Below are positions 5,190 to 13,833 of a stretch of 64,000 nt of DNA, piece by piece. The DNA lies in contig JAZKGA010000001.1 in NCBI GenBank assembly GCA_040386235.1, positions 1,054,001-1,118,000 of the forward strand. Direction: 5' to 3'. Source of the DNA: JAZKGA01 sp040386235 (lineage in GTDB: Bacteria > Pseudomonadota > Alphaproteobacteria > Micavibrionales > Micavibrionaceae). Under the pieces are notes generated by a model that saw only the letters and a list, made by a program, of their open reading frames with translations, was not told where the DNA came from and did not search any database. How positions within the stretch are numbered: position 1 is the stretch's first letter; every line of letters starts with the position of its first letter. The position numbers were made by a program, and so were the translations under genes.

Positions 5190-7340
5190 ATGGCACCTCA
5201 TTCGAAACAAACAATTGCGGATCTTGCGGCGCGCCTGTCCCGCCTGTCTGAACCTGACCATGACAACGATGCCGACTCTTTCGACATGGATGAGGACGAG
5301 GAGGCACCTTTGAGTGACCTGGAACGCCGCGCTTTGCGGGATGCGTCACCGGACGTCCGTCGCCGTATCCTGCCACGTATCAGTGATATGCCTGAGAACA
5401 TCAAACCTTCTGCCAATATTTCAGCCCCGCCGACCCGTGTGCAGGCCGCCCCGGCATCCAACCAGGGGAAAAACCCACCCATTCAGTTGCGATCAACGCC
5501 ACCGGTGACCTCGGCCCCCGTCAATCCCGCCGATTTGGATCCACAGCATCGCGAACGCCTGGTCAAGCTGTTGATGGATGTCAATGACCGCCTGCGCCGC
5601 AGTGAGACGGAGCGTGATTTATTGTGGCGCGAATTGGAAACCACCCGCCGCCTGGTTGATGATATCAACGATAAATCCACCCGGTTTGATAAACAAAGCC
5701 AGCTGTTGCAAACCAACCTGATCCGTCGCGACAAACTGGCCGAGGAATTAATCCGTCGTAACCAGGATATTCAGAATCAGCAAAAGATTCTGGCCGGACA
5801 GGTTGAAGATGCTGTTGGACGCACACAAGCCCTGGAAAGCCGTATCGACCTGACGGACACCACATCCACCAGTCTGCTGGTCAAAATCAATGATCTTTTG
5901 GGGGACAGCGTGAAATTGTCGCGCCGCCTCGATCAGGTCACGTATGATAAAACCCGATTGTTGCGAAAAATTGAGGGGGTCGAAGATACGTTATTGCAGA
6001 CCCAGGACACGCTGCGCGCCCGCGCTTTGGTCCTGCTGACGGATCAGACGACAGCGTCCCGCACACGATTGCCCCAATCCGATGCGATGGCTGCGCAGGC
6101 AGACCCAGATACACAAGAACCATGGATAAATCGCCTGGCCAATGTCGCGCACCAGATGACGCAGCGTCCTGTGTTGCTGATTGCGGCGTTTGTGGCACTT
6201 GGCCTGCTGGTTGGCTGGATGTTAAGTGGCGTACAATGGCCGCAATCAGGCACGCTGTCCTCTTTGATACCGTCCCGTAACGCCCCCTCTGCACCTGTGC
6301 CTGCGATGACCCAGGCGCAATTGTGGCAAGTGATGCGGGCGGAAGAGGCCGCAGAGGCCGGTAAAGTCTCAACCCTTGTCGCACCGTTGATCACGCCCGA
6401 TCCCACTTTGCCTGCAGAAGTTAAGGGAATGGAGCGTCAGGCGTTTACAGGCGCGGCAGAGGCGCAACATGACCTGGCTGCGCTTTACACCGCTGGCCAC
6501 AGCGGCGTGTCCCAGGATTTTGGCCGCGCCATTGACTGGTTCACTTTGGCCGCCCGTCGTGGCGTTGCGAATGCACGTTACAACCTTGGGGTTTTGTATC
6601 AAAATGGATCAGGTGGAACACCTGACGCGACCAAGGCTGTGCAATACTACCGATCTGCTGCTTTTCTGGGTCACCCTGAGGCACTGTATAACCTTGGTAT
6701 TCTGGCCTTAGCGGGTGAGGGGATGACCGCGTCATCGCAACGCGCTGCGCTGTATTTTAATCGTGCGGCCAGTCTGGGACTGGTTGAGGCTGCTTACAGT
6801 CTGGGCGGTATGATGGAAAAAAGCGGGTCTCAGGCCGGTCAGGATACAGCGATTTTCTGGTATAAACTGGCAGCCGATGCCGGAAGTCCCGATGCCGTGG
6901 CGGCATTGGACGCACTGGCAAACCGCCTGTCGCTGAAATCCAGCGATATTATGACGCGGTACAATCAGATCGCCCCCCAATATCCAGAAGCCGCGGCCGC
7001 ATTGGGACCGCAGGCGGTTCGTAACGCAACACCTGCTGCTGCGCCGGTGGTTGCTCAGAAACCGCCGCCTATTCGTGTGGCATCACCCGAAGCGCCCGTT
7101 ACTGTGACAGATCAATCCGTTGCGATCGTCGCGCAAATCCAGGAACAACTGGCGCGCCAGAATTTGTATATTGGCGAGGCGGATGGCCAGGTGTCCGTTC
7201 CGTTGGCTGAAGCCATCACAACCTATCAACGCCAGAATAACCTGGACATTGACGGAAGGCCGAGTGAAGACCTGTTGGTCCATATGCTGGCCCGTGAGTT
7301 TTCCTTGGGCGTTGACCCTGCAAAAACCTTGGCGCAATAG
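5190..7340 (+). CDS. PodJ-like membrane protein: coiled coil, TM segment, Sel1 repeats, peptidoglycan-binding domain
   Basis: 716 aa. An acidic N-terminal region is followed by a long coiled coil (about 115-285, rich in R, E, Q and L heptads). One transmembrane helix (about 328-347, LLIAAFVALGLLVGWML) predicts a cytoplasmic N terminus and periplasmic C terminus. Sel1-like repeats occupy about 412-560 (A-x2-G-x-A-x-A-x-Y-x-L-G pattern). A PG_binding_1-like domain closes the protein (about 645-708). This order resembles alphaproteobacterial polar-localisation proteins of the PodJ type, so a role in polarity or wall remodelling is likely. GGTGGG 7 bases upstream supports the start. It stands alone between two tRNA genes. 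Confidence 0.8.
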   Translation: MAPHSKQTIADLAARLSRLSEPDHDNDADSFDMDEDEEAPLSDLERRALRDASPDVRRRILPRISDMPENIKPSANISAPPTRVQAAPASNQGKNPPIQLRSTPPVTSAPVNPADLDPQHRERLVKLLMDVNDRLRRSETERDLLWRELETTRRLVDDINDKSTRFDKQSQLLQTNLIRRDKLAEELIRRNQDIQNQQKILAGQVEDAVGRTQALESRIDLTDTTSTSLLVKINDLLGDSVKLSRRLDQVTYDKTRLLRKIEGVEDTLLQTQDTLRARALVLLTDQTTASRTRLPQSDAMAAQADPDTQEPWINRLANVAHQMTQRPVLLIAAFVALGLLVGWMLSGVQWPQSGTLSSLIPSRNAPSAPVPAMTQAQLWQVMRAEEAAEAGKVSTLVAPLITPDPTLPAEVKGMERQAFTGAAEAQHDLAALYTAGHSGVSQDFGRAIDWFTLAARRGVANARYNLGVLYQNGSGGTPDATKAVQYYRSAAFLGHPEALYNLGILALAGEGMTASSQRAALYFNRAASLGLVEAAYSLGGMMEKSGSQAGQDTAIFWYKLAADAGSPDAVAALDALANRLSLKSSDIMTRYNQIAPQYPEAAAALGPQAVRNATPAAAPVVAQKPPPIRVASPEAPVTVTDQSVAIVAQIQEQLARQNLYIGEADGQVSVPLAEAITTYQRQNNLDIDGRPSEDLLVHMLAREFSLGVDPAKTLAQ

Positions 7341-7390
7341 CTGCAACCCGCTTGCATCATCGGCTTTATTTGTTACAGTACGTCTTGTGT

Positions 7391-7467
7391 GGGCCTGTAG
7401 CTCAGCTGGTTAGAGCGGTCCGCTCATAACGGATTGGTCGCTGGTTCAAGTCCAGCCGGGCCCACCA
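7391..7467 (+). tRNA. tRNA-Ile2 (anticodon CAT, probably lysidine-modified)
   Basis: Acceptor GGGCCTG pairs with CGGGCCC (one T-G pair), then A and an encoded CCA. The anticodon loop CTCATAA gives CAT. Choosing Ile2 over elongator Met rests on the 3' half (TTGGTCGCTGGTTCAAGTCC), which closely matches the E. coli ileX type I remember. The ddl gene begins 17 bases downstream. Confidence 0.88.
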
Positions 7468-7484
7468 TTAAAGGGGAAGATGCC

Positions 7485-8483
7485 ATGTCACAAAAAACAG
7501 TAGCTTTGTTTGTTGGCGGATGGTCCGCCGAACGCGATGTATCCTTGAAAAAAGGCCGCGCGGTTGAAAAGGCGTTAAAAGACAACGGATACAATGTGCG
7601 CGTTATTGACGTGACGCGCGATGTGCAGGCCTTAATCCGCAACTTAACCCCGCGTCCCGATGTCGTGTTTAACAACCTGCACGGAACCGGTGGCGAAGAC
7701 GGGGTAATCCAGGGTCTGCTGGAAATTCTTCAAATCCCCTATACGCATTCAAGCGTCGCGGCGTCGGCCGTCGGGATGAATAAACCCTTGGCCAAATCCG
7801 TGGCTGCCAGCGTCGGCGTGCCCAGTGCCGAAGGTGTTGTCGTGACGCGTGCGCAGGCCTTAAGCGGCCAAGTCATGTCGCCGCCCTATGTGATAAAACC
7901 ACCATGTGAAGGATCGTCAGTCGGCGTAACCATCATTCATAATCTGGAACAGCAATCGGCCCTGGCGGAAACGCTTACCCCTGCTGATACGGATCACGTG
8001 TTGGTTGAGCGGTATATTCCAGGGAAAGAATTGACTGTCGCCGTCCTGGACGGGAAGGCACAGGCGGTCACGGAAATCATTTCCCATACCCAGTTTTTCG
8101 ATTACGAAGCCAAGTATGTGGACACGACAACCGAATACGTCATGCCGGCACAGGTTCCGGCGATCGTCACGCGGGCCGCAATGGATTACGCCGCGCGGGT
8201 ATACACCGCGCTGGGCTGTACCGGTCTGGCCCGCTGTGACTTCCGCTATGATGACAGCCAGGCGGATGCAACCGGTCTTTATTTCCTTGAGATTAATACA
8301 CAGCCTGGCCTGACCCCAGATTCAATCGGCCCGTCCCAGGTCGTTTATAACGGTATGTCATTCAATGATTTGTGTGCGCATCTGGTTGAAACGGCCCGCT
8401 GTCACGGGGGCGGGGACGCAAGCGTTACAACGACGGCAGAGGCCAAAGCCCATAATCCTGCGGTCGCGCCGTATGCTGCCTGA
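7485..8483 (+). CDS. ddl: D-alanine--D-alanine ligase
   Basis: 332 aa. ATP-dependent ligation of two D-alanines for the peptidoglycan stem, cytoplasmic, ATP-grasp fold. Visible motifs: GGWSAERDVSL near the N terminus, NNLHGTGGEDG for the first substrate site, VIKPPCEGSSVGV for nucleotide binding, and FLEINTQPGLTPDS carrying metal ligands. The start is set by AAGGGG 8 bases upstream. The gene lies just after tRNA-Ile2 rather than in the division/wall cluster where ddlB usually sits, so another copy may exist elsewhere. The last 59 bases overlap the convergent gene ending at 8425, and the C-terminal 25 residues appear to be an extension. Confidence 0.94.
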   Translation: MSQKTVALFVGGWSAERDVSLKKGRAVEKALKDNGYNVRVIDVTRDVQALIRNLTPRPDVVFNNLHGTGGEDGVIQGLLEILQIPYTHSSVAASAVGMNKPLAKSVAASVGVPSAEGVVVTRAQALSGQVMSPPYVIKPPCEGSSVGVTIIHNLEQQSALAETLTPADTDHVLVERYIPGKELTVAVLDGKAQAVTEIISHTQFFDYEAKYVDTTTEYVMPAQVPAIVTRAAMDYAARVYTALGCTGLARCDFRYDDSQADATGLYFLEINTQPGLTPDSIGPSQVVYNGMSFNDLCAHLVETARCHGGGDASVTTTAEAKAHNPAVAPYAA

Positions 8484-9210
8484 CCCACGCTGCTAAATCC
8501 GGGTTATCGTCGAACAGGAATGGCCGCGCTTTTTGCCTGGCCTTCGCGGACTGAATCGGGCAATCCGGCGCAATATGGGCGGATAAAACAGTGCGTGGCG
8601 TTGGGCCAGTGGCCAGCGGCACATAGTGTGGGTCGGACACATCCATCACATAGATACGATAGGCGTCCGTTTGAACGAAATGCGACGTATCGATTTTCTG
8701 GCCTAACATTTTTTGGAACATATAGGCCTTATTGCGGACGTCATCACAGAATATTTGTTTTTCGGCGTCCGTAAACGCCACAGCATGCGGATATATGCGG
8801 GCGGTCAGGTGCGGCACATCTGAAACCAGATAAATAACATCCTGCTCGCGCCCCCGCATGGCTGCGTCAAAGTTGTATATATCGGTATGTAAAGTGCCAT
8901 TTAGGTTCGTTTCGCCGCACTTTAGGACTTTTTGAGATGCGAAAAGGCACATGCGGGCCGCGTCGAAATCATGGGTTGGGTTCGCACAATATTGCACCAC
9001 CATTTGCCCGACTGCGGCGGTAAACTGGGAAAGAAGCGGCGGGATGATCAACGGGGAACCAGCGGTTTTAATCGCCATGTTGCGGATCGTTATTCCGCCG
9101 CGAACCGGCATGATCGGCTTGGAAAACAGGGCAGGGTCGGCGACAACGCCAGCATCGTATATGCCCCGATCAATGGCCAGTCTTTCAAACAGGCCTTTTG
9201 GTGTTGTCAT
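8425..9210 (-). CDS. Putative 2-oxoglutarate/Fe(II)-oxygenase-like protein, paralog 1
   Basis: 261 aa, family not recognised. It aligns with the next gene upstream: both have an N-terminal segment ending (I)K-x-AG-[ST]-P, a region with spaced helices, then H-x-D (H108, D110 in LHTDIYNFD) and PH-x10-R-[TA]VL (H195, R206). This H-x-D...H-x10-R layout is the iron and 2-oxoglutarate signature of double-stranded beta-helix oxygenases. The ligand assignment is an inference, but the spacing is identical in two diverged paralogs. It is third in a minus-strand run behind two related genes, 3 bases from the previous one. Substrate unknown. The 3' end overlaps ddl by 59 bases in convergent orientation. 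Confidence 0.6.
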   Translation of the reverse strand: MTTPKGLFERLAIDRGIYDAGVVADPALFSKPIMPVRGGITIRNMAIKTAGSPLIIPPLLSQFTAAVGQMVVQYCANPTHDFDAARMCLFASQKVLKCGETNLNGTLHTDIYNFDAAMRGREQDVIYLVSDVPHLTARIYPHAVAFTDAEKQIFCDDVRNKAYMFQKMLGQKIDTSHFVQTDAYRIYVMDVSDPHYVPLATGPTPRTVLSAHIAPDCPIQSAKARQKARPFLFDDNPDLAAWVRQHTARPQDYGLWPLPSL

Positions 9211-9213
9211 GAT

Positions 9214-10065
9214 TTATCTCGGCCCGGCATAATGGCCCGTGAAAGGCTCTGAGCGTCGCTTAATCGCAGGCGCGATAGAGCTATTCCGGACCATGAAATC
9301 GTATAAAGGTTTATTGTTAGGCAGGGCGGCTTTGCAGGTCGGTTTCCATTCCCTTTCAAAATCGACGATCAATACGGCGCGACGTGTGGTTTCGTGAACC
9401 AGGCGTGCATTGTGCGGGCTGCATTCATGGAAAGCAATGATTTCGCCCACGGCGGGATAAAAACGCTTTCCTTTCTGACACGCATTCGCGATGGCGTCTT
9501 CTGTGGCCTTTCGCCAATCGTCGCGGGGGCGCGTCAGGATGTCTTGTTTATCAAGCAGCATAGGACCGGTGAAAAAGCAGGTTGTGTAAAGCGCAGGGGT
9601 GGACACGATATAACTGCTGCAACGGGGATATCTATTTCCAATCAGTGTATCAAAATCTCGGGTATCTATATGTATCTGTTGACTGGATCCTAAATTGGTT
9701 TTTCCGCGAACGACCTCGCTGACGGAATAATTCAATGATGCGTGGCAATCTGCATAATGAAAGTCGGGATTCTGCGCCTGTGAATGTGCCATGATTGTTA
9801 TGGCTTCTCGCAAATGCGCCAAATGCGCTGGCAGAAAGATGGGTGTACCTGCTGCTTTTATCGGAAGATCAAAAATGTTGTATGTTTCCAGATAATTTCC
9901 ATGCAGTTTATCCGGTTTGGCCAGTTTACCGATAGAAGCAAAAAGTGGTTCGGGTGAGGCCAGCGTCTGAAAGATATCCCGCGGTGACGCAAAACCCTTT
10001 ATTGATGCGGGGGCAGTATCGGCCACATCAATAATAACGCCGTCTGTCATATTACCATCGGCCAT
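9214..10065 (-). CDS. Putative 2-oxoglutarate/Fe(II)-oxygenase-like protein, paralog 2
   Basis: 283 aa. Best-preserved member of the trio: H132 and D134 (IHIDTRDFD) as the H-x-D pair, and H218 with R229 (SPHNARLVHETTRRAVLIVDF) as distal histidine and 2-oxoglutarate arginine, in a strand-rich C-terminal half as expected for a jelly-roll fold. There is no signal peptide, so probably cytoplasmic. It starts 2 bases after the stop of the related gene upstream; no clear Shine-Dalgarno is seen, so translational coupling is likely. Substrate and pathway are unknown. A protein or small-molecule hydroxylase fits the fold; a non-enzymatic cupin-like role is the alternative. Confidence 0.62.
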   Translation of the reverse strand: MADGNMTDGVIIDVADTAPASIKGFASPRDIFQTLASPEPLFASIGKLAKPDKLHGNYLETYNIFDLPIKAAGTPIFLPAHLAHLREAITIMAHSQAQNPDFHYADCHASLNYSVSEVVRGKTNLGSSQQIHIDTRDFDTLIGNRYPRCSSYIVSTPALYTTCFFTGPMLLDKQDILTRPRDDWRKATEDAIANACQKGKRFYPAVGEIIAFHECSPHNARLVHETTRRAVLIVDFEREWKPTCKAALPNNKPLYDFMVRNSSIAPAIKRRSEPFTGHYAGPR

Positions 10066-10067
10066 CG

Positions 10068-10850
10068 TTAGATGCGCGGGTCGGTCGGTTGAGGACAGGA
10101 GAAGTTAAGCGTTATAAAGTCATGTAACCTACCGTCCCCAAGCACAGGCGCAGCGGCACCCCAGGCTGTCAATTCATCGCGCCGCACGATGTTCCCCGCA
10201 TTCTGGAGCACGGCATCGCCCGGATTGCGGGTGCAGTATTTGTGAATGGCTATTTCAATATTTCTGCTATTTAGTCTATCGTTTCCAATCGTTGCAAGGT
10301 GATCACGATCAACGGCACAATGATGGAAGGCCAAAGACAAAGTACCAGCGTCGTGCAACATATAGCTTATAACACGTTCCTGTATGCCCTTACTCGCCTC
10401 TAATAGGCCGCTATCTGTTCTAAATCCGCGGTAATCGGTAATCTCGTACGGCTCCGTCCCTTTTTTCTTGGTGTATTGTGATGCGGGCCAAAACGCGCGC
10501 TGCCATAACAAAGTGCATTTTGTTTGATCATACGGCATTGTAGGGTCGGCGGCTTGTATATCCACGACTTTCTCAATCAAAGGCAACAAAGCTGCGTAAT
10601 TCTCGGGCAATAACAAAGGTAAGCCCACTCTTTTCAATGTGGCCCCATGCGTAACATTTCCCATGCCGTTCCTTGGCAGGCCAGCCAGGCTGGCAAGGTC
10701 AAACTGCCCGACAATGCCGGTCACGTTTGGCCTTTGCGCTGCATTTCTTAGATACCGGAATTCAGGCACGAAAGGGCCTGCATGAGCGGCCACAGCGTTA
10801 GGTTCAACGATGATACAATTCTGGTCGGATGTGGGGCATAGGTCTGACAT
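10068..10850 (-). CDS. Degenerate paralog of the oxygenase-like pair (metal ligands not preserved)
   Basis: 260 aa from the ATG at 10850. The N-terminal half resembles the two genes after it (LPLLLPENYAALLPLIEKVV; compare paralog 2 around residues 75-92). At the H-x-D position the sequence reads EITDYRGF, with Ile for His, and no distal H-x10-R is found, so iron binding is probably lost or different. An upstream in-frame TTG (10886) would add 12 residues, but it coincides with the -35 box of a strong promoter, so ATG 10850 is preferred. First gene of the three-gene run. Function unknown. Confidence 0.55.
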   Translation of the reverse strand: MSDLCPTSDQNCIIVEPNAVAAHAGPFVPEFRYLRNAAQRPNVTGIVGQFDLASLAGLPRNGMGNVTHGATLKRVGLPLLLPENYAALLPLIEKVVDIQAADPTMPYDQTKCTLLWQRAFWPASQYTKKKGTEPYEITDYRGFRTDSGLLEASKGIQERVISYMLHDAGTLSLAFHHCAVDRDHLATIGNDRLNSRNIEIAIHKYCTRNPGDAVLQNAGNIVRRDELTAWGAAAPVLGDGRLHDFITLNFSCPQPTDPRI

Positions 10851-10857
10851 GGACCAG

Positions 10858-10886
10858 ATCCTACTGAAACCATCAGAATATGTCAA
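10858..10886 (-). promoter_or_regulatory. Consensus sigma70 promoter for the oxygenase-like cluster; possibly leaderless start
   Basis: On the minus strand TTGACA (10886-10881) and TAGGAT (10863-10858) are separated by exactly 17 bases. The expected transcription start is at about 10850-10852, which coincides with the ATG of the first gene. The mRNA would therefore be leaderless or nearly so. AGGA within the -10 box looks like a Shine-Dalgarno but would not be transcribed. Confidence 0.65.
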
Positions 10887-11621
10887 TCAGTTTTCGTGAT
10901 GCAGCAGGTCCGGTACATCTGACAGGACGCTCGTAAACCCATGACCCAACAGGTCTTGTGCCGTTACCGCGTTATTGATTACAGCTGCGATCAGGGGCAG
11001 GCCAGTATCAACAAAACCGTCGCGCATTGCATCGGGCATTGCCTTGATGTTCAGGATTAAGGCGCCAGGTTTCAGATATGCGACGATCTCCGGCCAATTA
11101 TCGGGGGCCACGTGGTCAAATATAATCGCGCGTGGATATTCCGGCGCCATATCCATTGCGATCTCCAGAATGGCCGGTGACCGGCTGGCGATCAGGATTT
11201 GCGACGGGTCGTCAACCACGCGGCTGATCACATCCAGGGCTGCTTCGGCCAGGTGGGAGTCCTTGCCCTGGGTGGGGCGTAATTCGATCAAAAGACCGAC
11301 ATTGCGGTTGATACATTCATCCAGCACCTCAGCCAGCGTTGGAATGCTCAGGCCCGCAAAATGATCCGAATGCCAACTGCCAGCCTCTAACGCATTGATG
11401 TCGTCATACGCCGTCTCACTGACATGACCGTGACCGTTGGTGGTCCGGTCCAGCGTTTCATCTGCCATCAAAATCGCCACACCATCTTTGGTCATGCGCA
11501 CTGTGCATGACACGAATTGCGCCCCGGCATGGATGGCAACCACCACGGATTCCATGGTGTTTTCGGGCGCAAGGCCCGCGGCGCCACGGTGGGCAATAAG
11601 AGAGGGCAGGGAAGAGGTCAT
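10887..11621 (-). CDS. Glycerophosphodiester phosphodiesterase family protein, probably catalytically impaired
   Basis: 244 aa with the GDPD TIM-barrel pattern: IAHRGAAGLAPENT at the N terminus, TKDGVAILM, DRTTNGHG, LLIELRP and a C-terminal DVPDLL. Active family members cleave glycerophosphodiesters to glycerol-3-phosphate and need E-x-D and H-D residues after the HRG motif. Here these read S38-C-T40 and A53-D54, so two metal ligands and the second catalytic histidine are replaced, although H11 and the IEL glutamate remain. I therefore doubt classical activity. AAGGA 9 bases upstream supports the start. It follows pnp after a terminator and is followed directly by the oxygenase-like cluster. 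Confidence 0.85.
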   Translation of the reverse strand: MTSSLPSLIAHRGAAGLAPENTMESVVVAIHAGAQFVSCTVRMTKDGVAILMADETLDRTTNGHGHVSETAYDDINALEAGSWHSDHFAGLSIPTLAEVLDECINRNVGLLIELRPTQGKDSHLAEAALDVISRVVDDPSQILIASRSPAILEIAMDMAPEYPRAIIFDHVAPDNWPEIVAYLKPGALILNIKAMPDAMRDGFVDTGLPLIAAVINNAVTAQDLLGHGFTSVLSDVPDLLHHEN

Positions 11622-11631
11622 AATGTTCGTA

Positions 11632-11669
11632 TCCTTATAATAAAAGAGGGGCCGATTGCCCGGCCCCTC
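11632..11669 (-). terminator. Rho-independent terminator of pnp
   Basis: A perfect 9-bp stem (GAGGGGCCG at 11646-11654 with CGGCCCCTC at 11661-11669) with a 6-base loop. On the minus strand it is followed by TTTTATTAT. It lies 19 bases after the pnp stop codon and separates pnp from the GDPD-like gene. Confidence 0.9.
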
Positions 11670-11688
11670 AAGAAATTAGCAGAAAAGA

Positions 11689-13833
11689 TTACGCAGCGTT
11701 TTCGTCGCGTTCTTTTTTCTCAGGTTTCGCGATCTCAATGATTTCGCCAGTTTCCTGGTTGACGCGTTTCAGCGACAATTTAATCTTGCCACGATCGTCA
11801 AAGCCCAGCAGCAGAACCTTAACCAACTGGCCTTCGCTGATCACATCTGTTGTTTTGGCGACGCGGTGGTCAGCCAGTTCCGAGATGTGGACCAGGCCGT
11901 CACGGCTGCCCATAAAGTTCACGAATGCGCCGAATTCAACGATCTTGACGACCTTGCCTTCGTAAACAGTGTTCACTTCTGGCTCATCCGTAATCGCGCG
12001 GATGCGTTGGATCGCTTTTTCAATAGCGTTCACATCAACGGCGGCAATTTTGATTGTACCGTCATCGCCGATATCAATCTTGGTGCCTGTCGTTTCGACA
12101 ATCTCGCGGATGACCTTACCACCAGTACCGATAACTTCACGGATCTTGTCGGTCGGGATTTGCAGGACGGCCATTTGCGGGGCGTTCTCGCTGATCTCCG
12201 AACGCGCGGATGACATGGCTTTCGCCATTTCACCCAGGATGTGAATACGGCCTTGTTGTGCTTGTTTCAGCGCAATCTTCATAATCTCCTCAGTGATTGA
12301 GGTGATTTTGATGTCCATCTGCAGGGCGGTAACGCCATCGCATGTCCCGGCAACTTTAAAATCCATATCGCCCAGGTGATCTTCATCGCCCAGGATGTCT
12401 GACAGAACGGCAAATTCTTTGCCTTCCTTGATCAGGCCCATGGCGATACCGGCCACTGGACGTGGCAAAGGAACGCCTGAATCCATCAGGGACAGGGATG
12501 TGCCGCACACGGTGGCCATTGAGGATGAACCGTTTGATTCCGTCACTTCTGACACAACACGCAATGTGTATGGGAAGTCTGCGCCAGTCGGCAGCAGAGG
12601 GCGCAAAGCACGCCATGCCAACTTGCCGTGACCGACTTCGCGGCGGCCAGGGGAACCCATACGGCCAGTTTCACCGACTGAGTATGGAGGGAAGTTGTAG
12701 TTCAGCATAAAGCGTTCGCGGTATTCACCTTCGATCGCGTCGATCATCTGTTCATCCTGACCGGTGCCCAGTGTGGTGACAACCAACGCCTGAGTTTCGC
12801 CGCGGGTAAACAGGGCCGAGCCATGAACGCGTGGCAAAACGCCAACTTCACAGACAATCGGACGGATGTCGGTTGTGGTCCGGCCATCAATACGGCCACC
12901 GGTTTTCAGGATCTGGGTCCGGACGATGTCCGCTTCCAGGGCCTTGAACTGGGCAACAACTTTTTCTTTGGAAATCGTGTCGCTGACGAATTTGGCAACA
13001 GCTGCGTCTTTGATGACTTTCAGTTTTGCCTGACGGTCTTTTTTAACGCGCTCTTTGTACGCTTCATTCAGGTCTTTTTCGTAGGCTTTCTTCAGGTCAG
13101 CGGATAAAGCAACGATTTCAGTCGGTGTTTCGGTCACATCCCATGGCTCTTTCGCGGCCATTTCGGCCAGGCCGATAATTGCGTCAATAACAGGTTGGAA
13201 ACCGTTCCAGCCGAACATAACCGCGCCCAGCATGACATCTTCCGACAATTCTTTGGCTTCTGATTCAACCATCAGAATGCCTTCGTTTGTCCCGGCAACA
13301 ATCAGGTCCAGATTGCTTTTCTCGGACTGCGTTGTGGTTGGGTTCAGAATGTACTGGCCATCAACGTATCCAACGCGGGTTGCGCCAATCGGGCCCATGA
13401 AAGGAACGCCTGACAGCGTCAATGCGGCTGAACAGCCGATCAAAGCGACGATATCCGGGTTGTTTTCAACGTCGGTGGACAGAACAGTCGCGATAACCTG
13501 CACTTCGTTGTAGAAGCCTTCAGGGAACAGCGGGCGGATTGGACGGTCGATCAGGCGGGACACCAGTGTCTCGCGCTCAGTCGGGCGGCCTTCACGTTTG
13601 AAGAAACCGCCAGGAATGCGGCCCGCGGCATAGAATTTTTCTTGGTAATGAACGGTCAAAGGGAAGAAATCCTGACCTTCTTTGACGGATTTTGCGCCGA
13701 CAACGGTACACAAAACGGTTGTGCCGCCATAAGTCGCGACAACAGCTGCGTCAGCCTGACGTGCGATTTTACCGGTTTCCAGTGTGAACGGACGACCCGC
13801 AAAATCAAACTCTTTACGATATACTTTAAACAT
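11689..13833 (-). CDS. pnp: Polyribonucleotide nucleotidyltransferase (PNPase)
   Basis: 714 aa, the usual length. Phosphorolytic 3'-5' exoribonuclease and degradosome component, cytoplasmic, homotrimer. Domains: first RNase PH-like unit (about 10-230), helical linker, second RNase PH unit (about 310-545) with GRIDGRTTTDIRPI and FTRGETQ, KH domain (about 555-615, VIGTGGKVIREI) and S1 domain (about 620-690, VEFGAFVNFMGSRDGLVHIS). AAGGAT 8 bases upstream fixes the ATG. A stable hairpin can form between about 13850 and 13875 in the leader. In most relatives pnp directly follows rpsO; here gpmI and three small genes lie between them. Confidence 0.98.
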   Translation of the reverse strand: MFKVYRKEFDFAGRPFTLETGKIARQADAAVVATYGGTTVLCTVVGAKSVKEGQDFFPLTVHYQEKFYAAGRIPGGFFKREGRPTERETLVSRLIDRPIRPLFPEGFYNEVQVIATVLSTDVENNPDIVALIGCSAALTLSGVPFMGPIGATRVGYVDGQYILNPTTTQSEKSNLDLIVAGTNEGILMVESEAKELSEDVMLGAVMFGWNGFQPVIDAIIGLAEMAAKEPWDVTETPTEIVALSADLKKAYEKDLNEAYKERVKKDRQAKLKVIKDAAVAKFVSDTISKEKVVAQFKALEADIVRTQILKTGGRIDGRTTTDIRPIVCEVGVLPRVHGSALFTRGETQALVVTTLGTGQDEQMIDAIEGEYRERFMLNYNFPPYSVGETGRMGSPGRREVGHGKLAWRALRPLLPTGADFPYTLRVVSEVTESNGSSSMATVCGTSLSLMDSGVPLPRPVAGIAMGLIKEGKEFAVLSDILGDEDHLGDMDFKVAGTCDGVTALQMDIKITSITEEIMKIALKQAQQGRIHILGEMAKAMSSARSEISENAPQMAVLQIPTDKIREVIGTGGKVIREIVETTGTKIDIGDDGTIKIAAVDVNAIEKAIQRIRAITDEPEVNTVYEGKVVKIVEFGAFVNFMGSRDGLVHISELADHRVAKTTDVISEGQLVKVLLLGFDDRGKIKLSLKRVNQETGEIIEIAKPEKKERDENAA

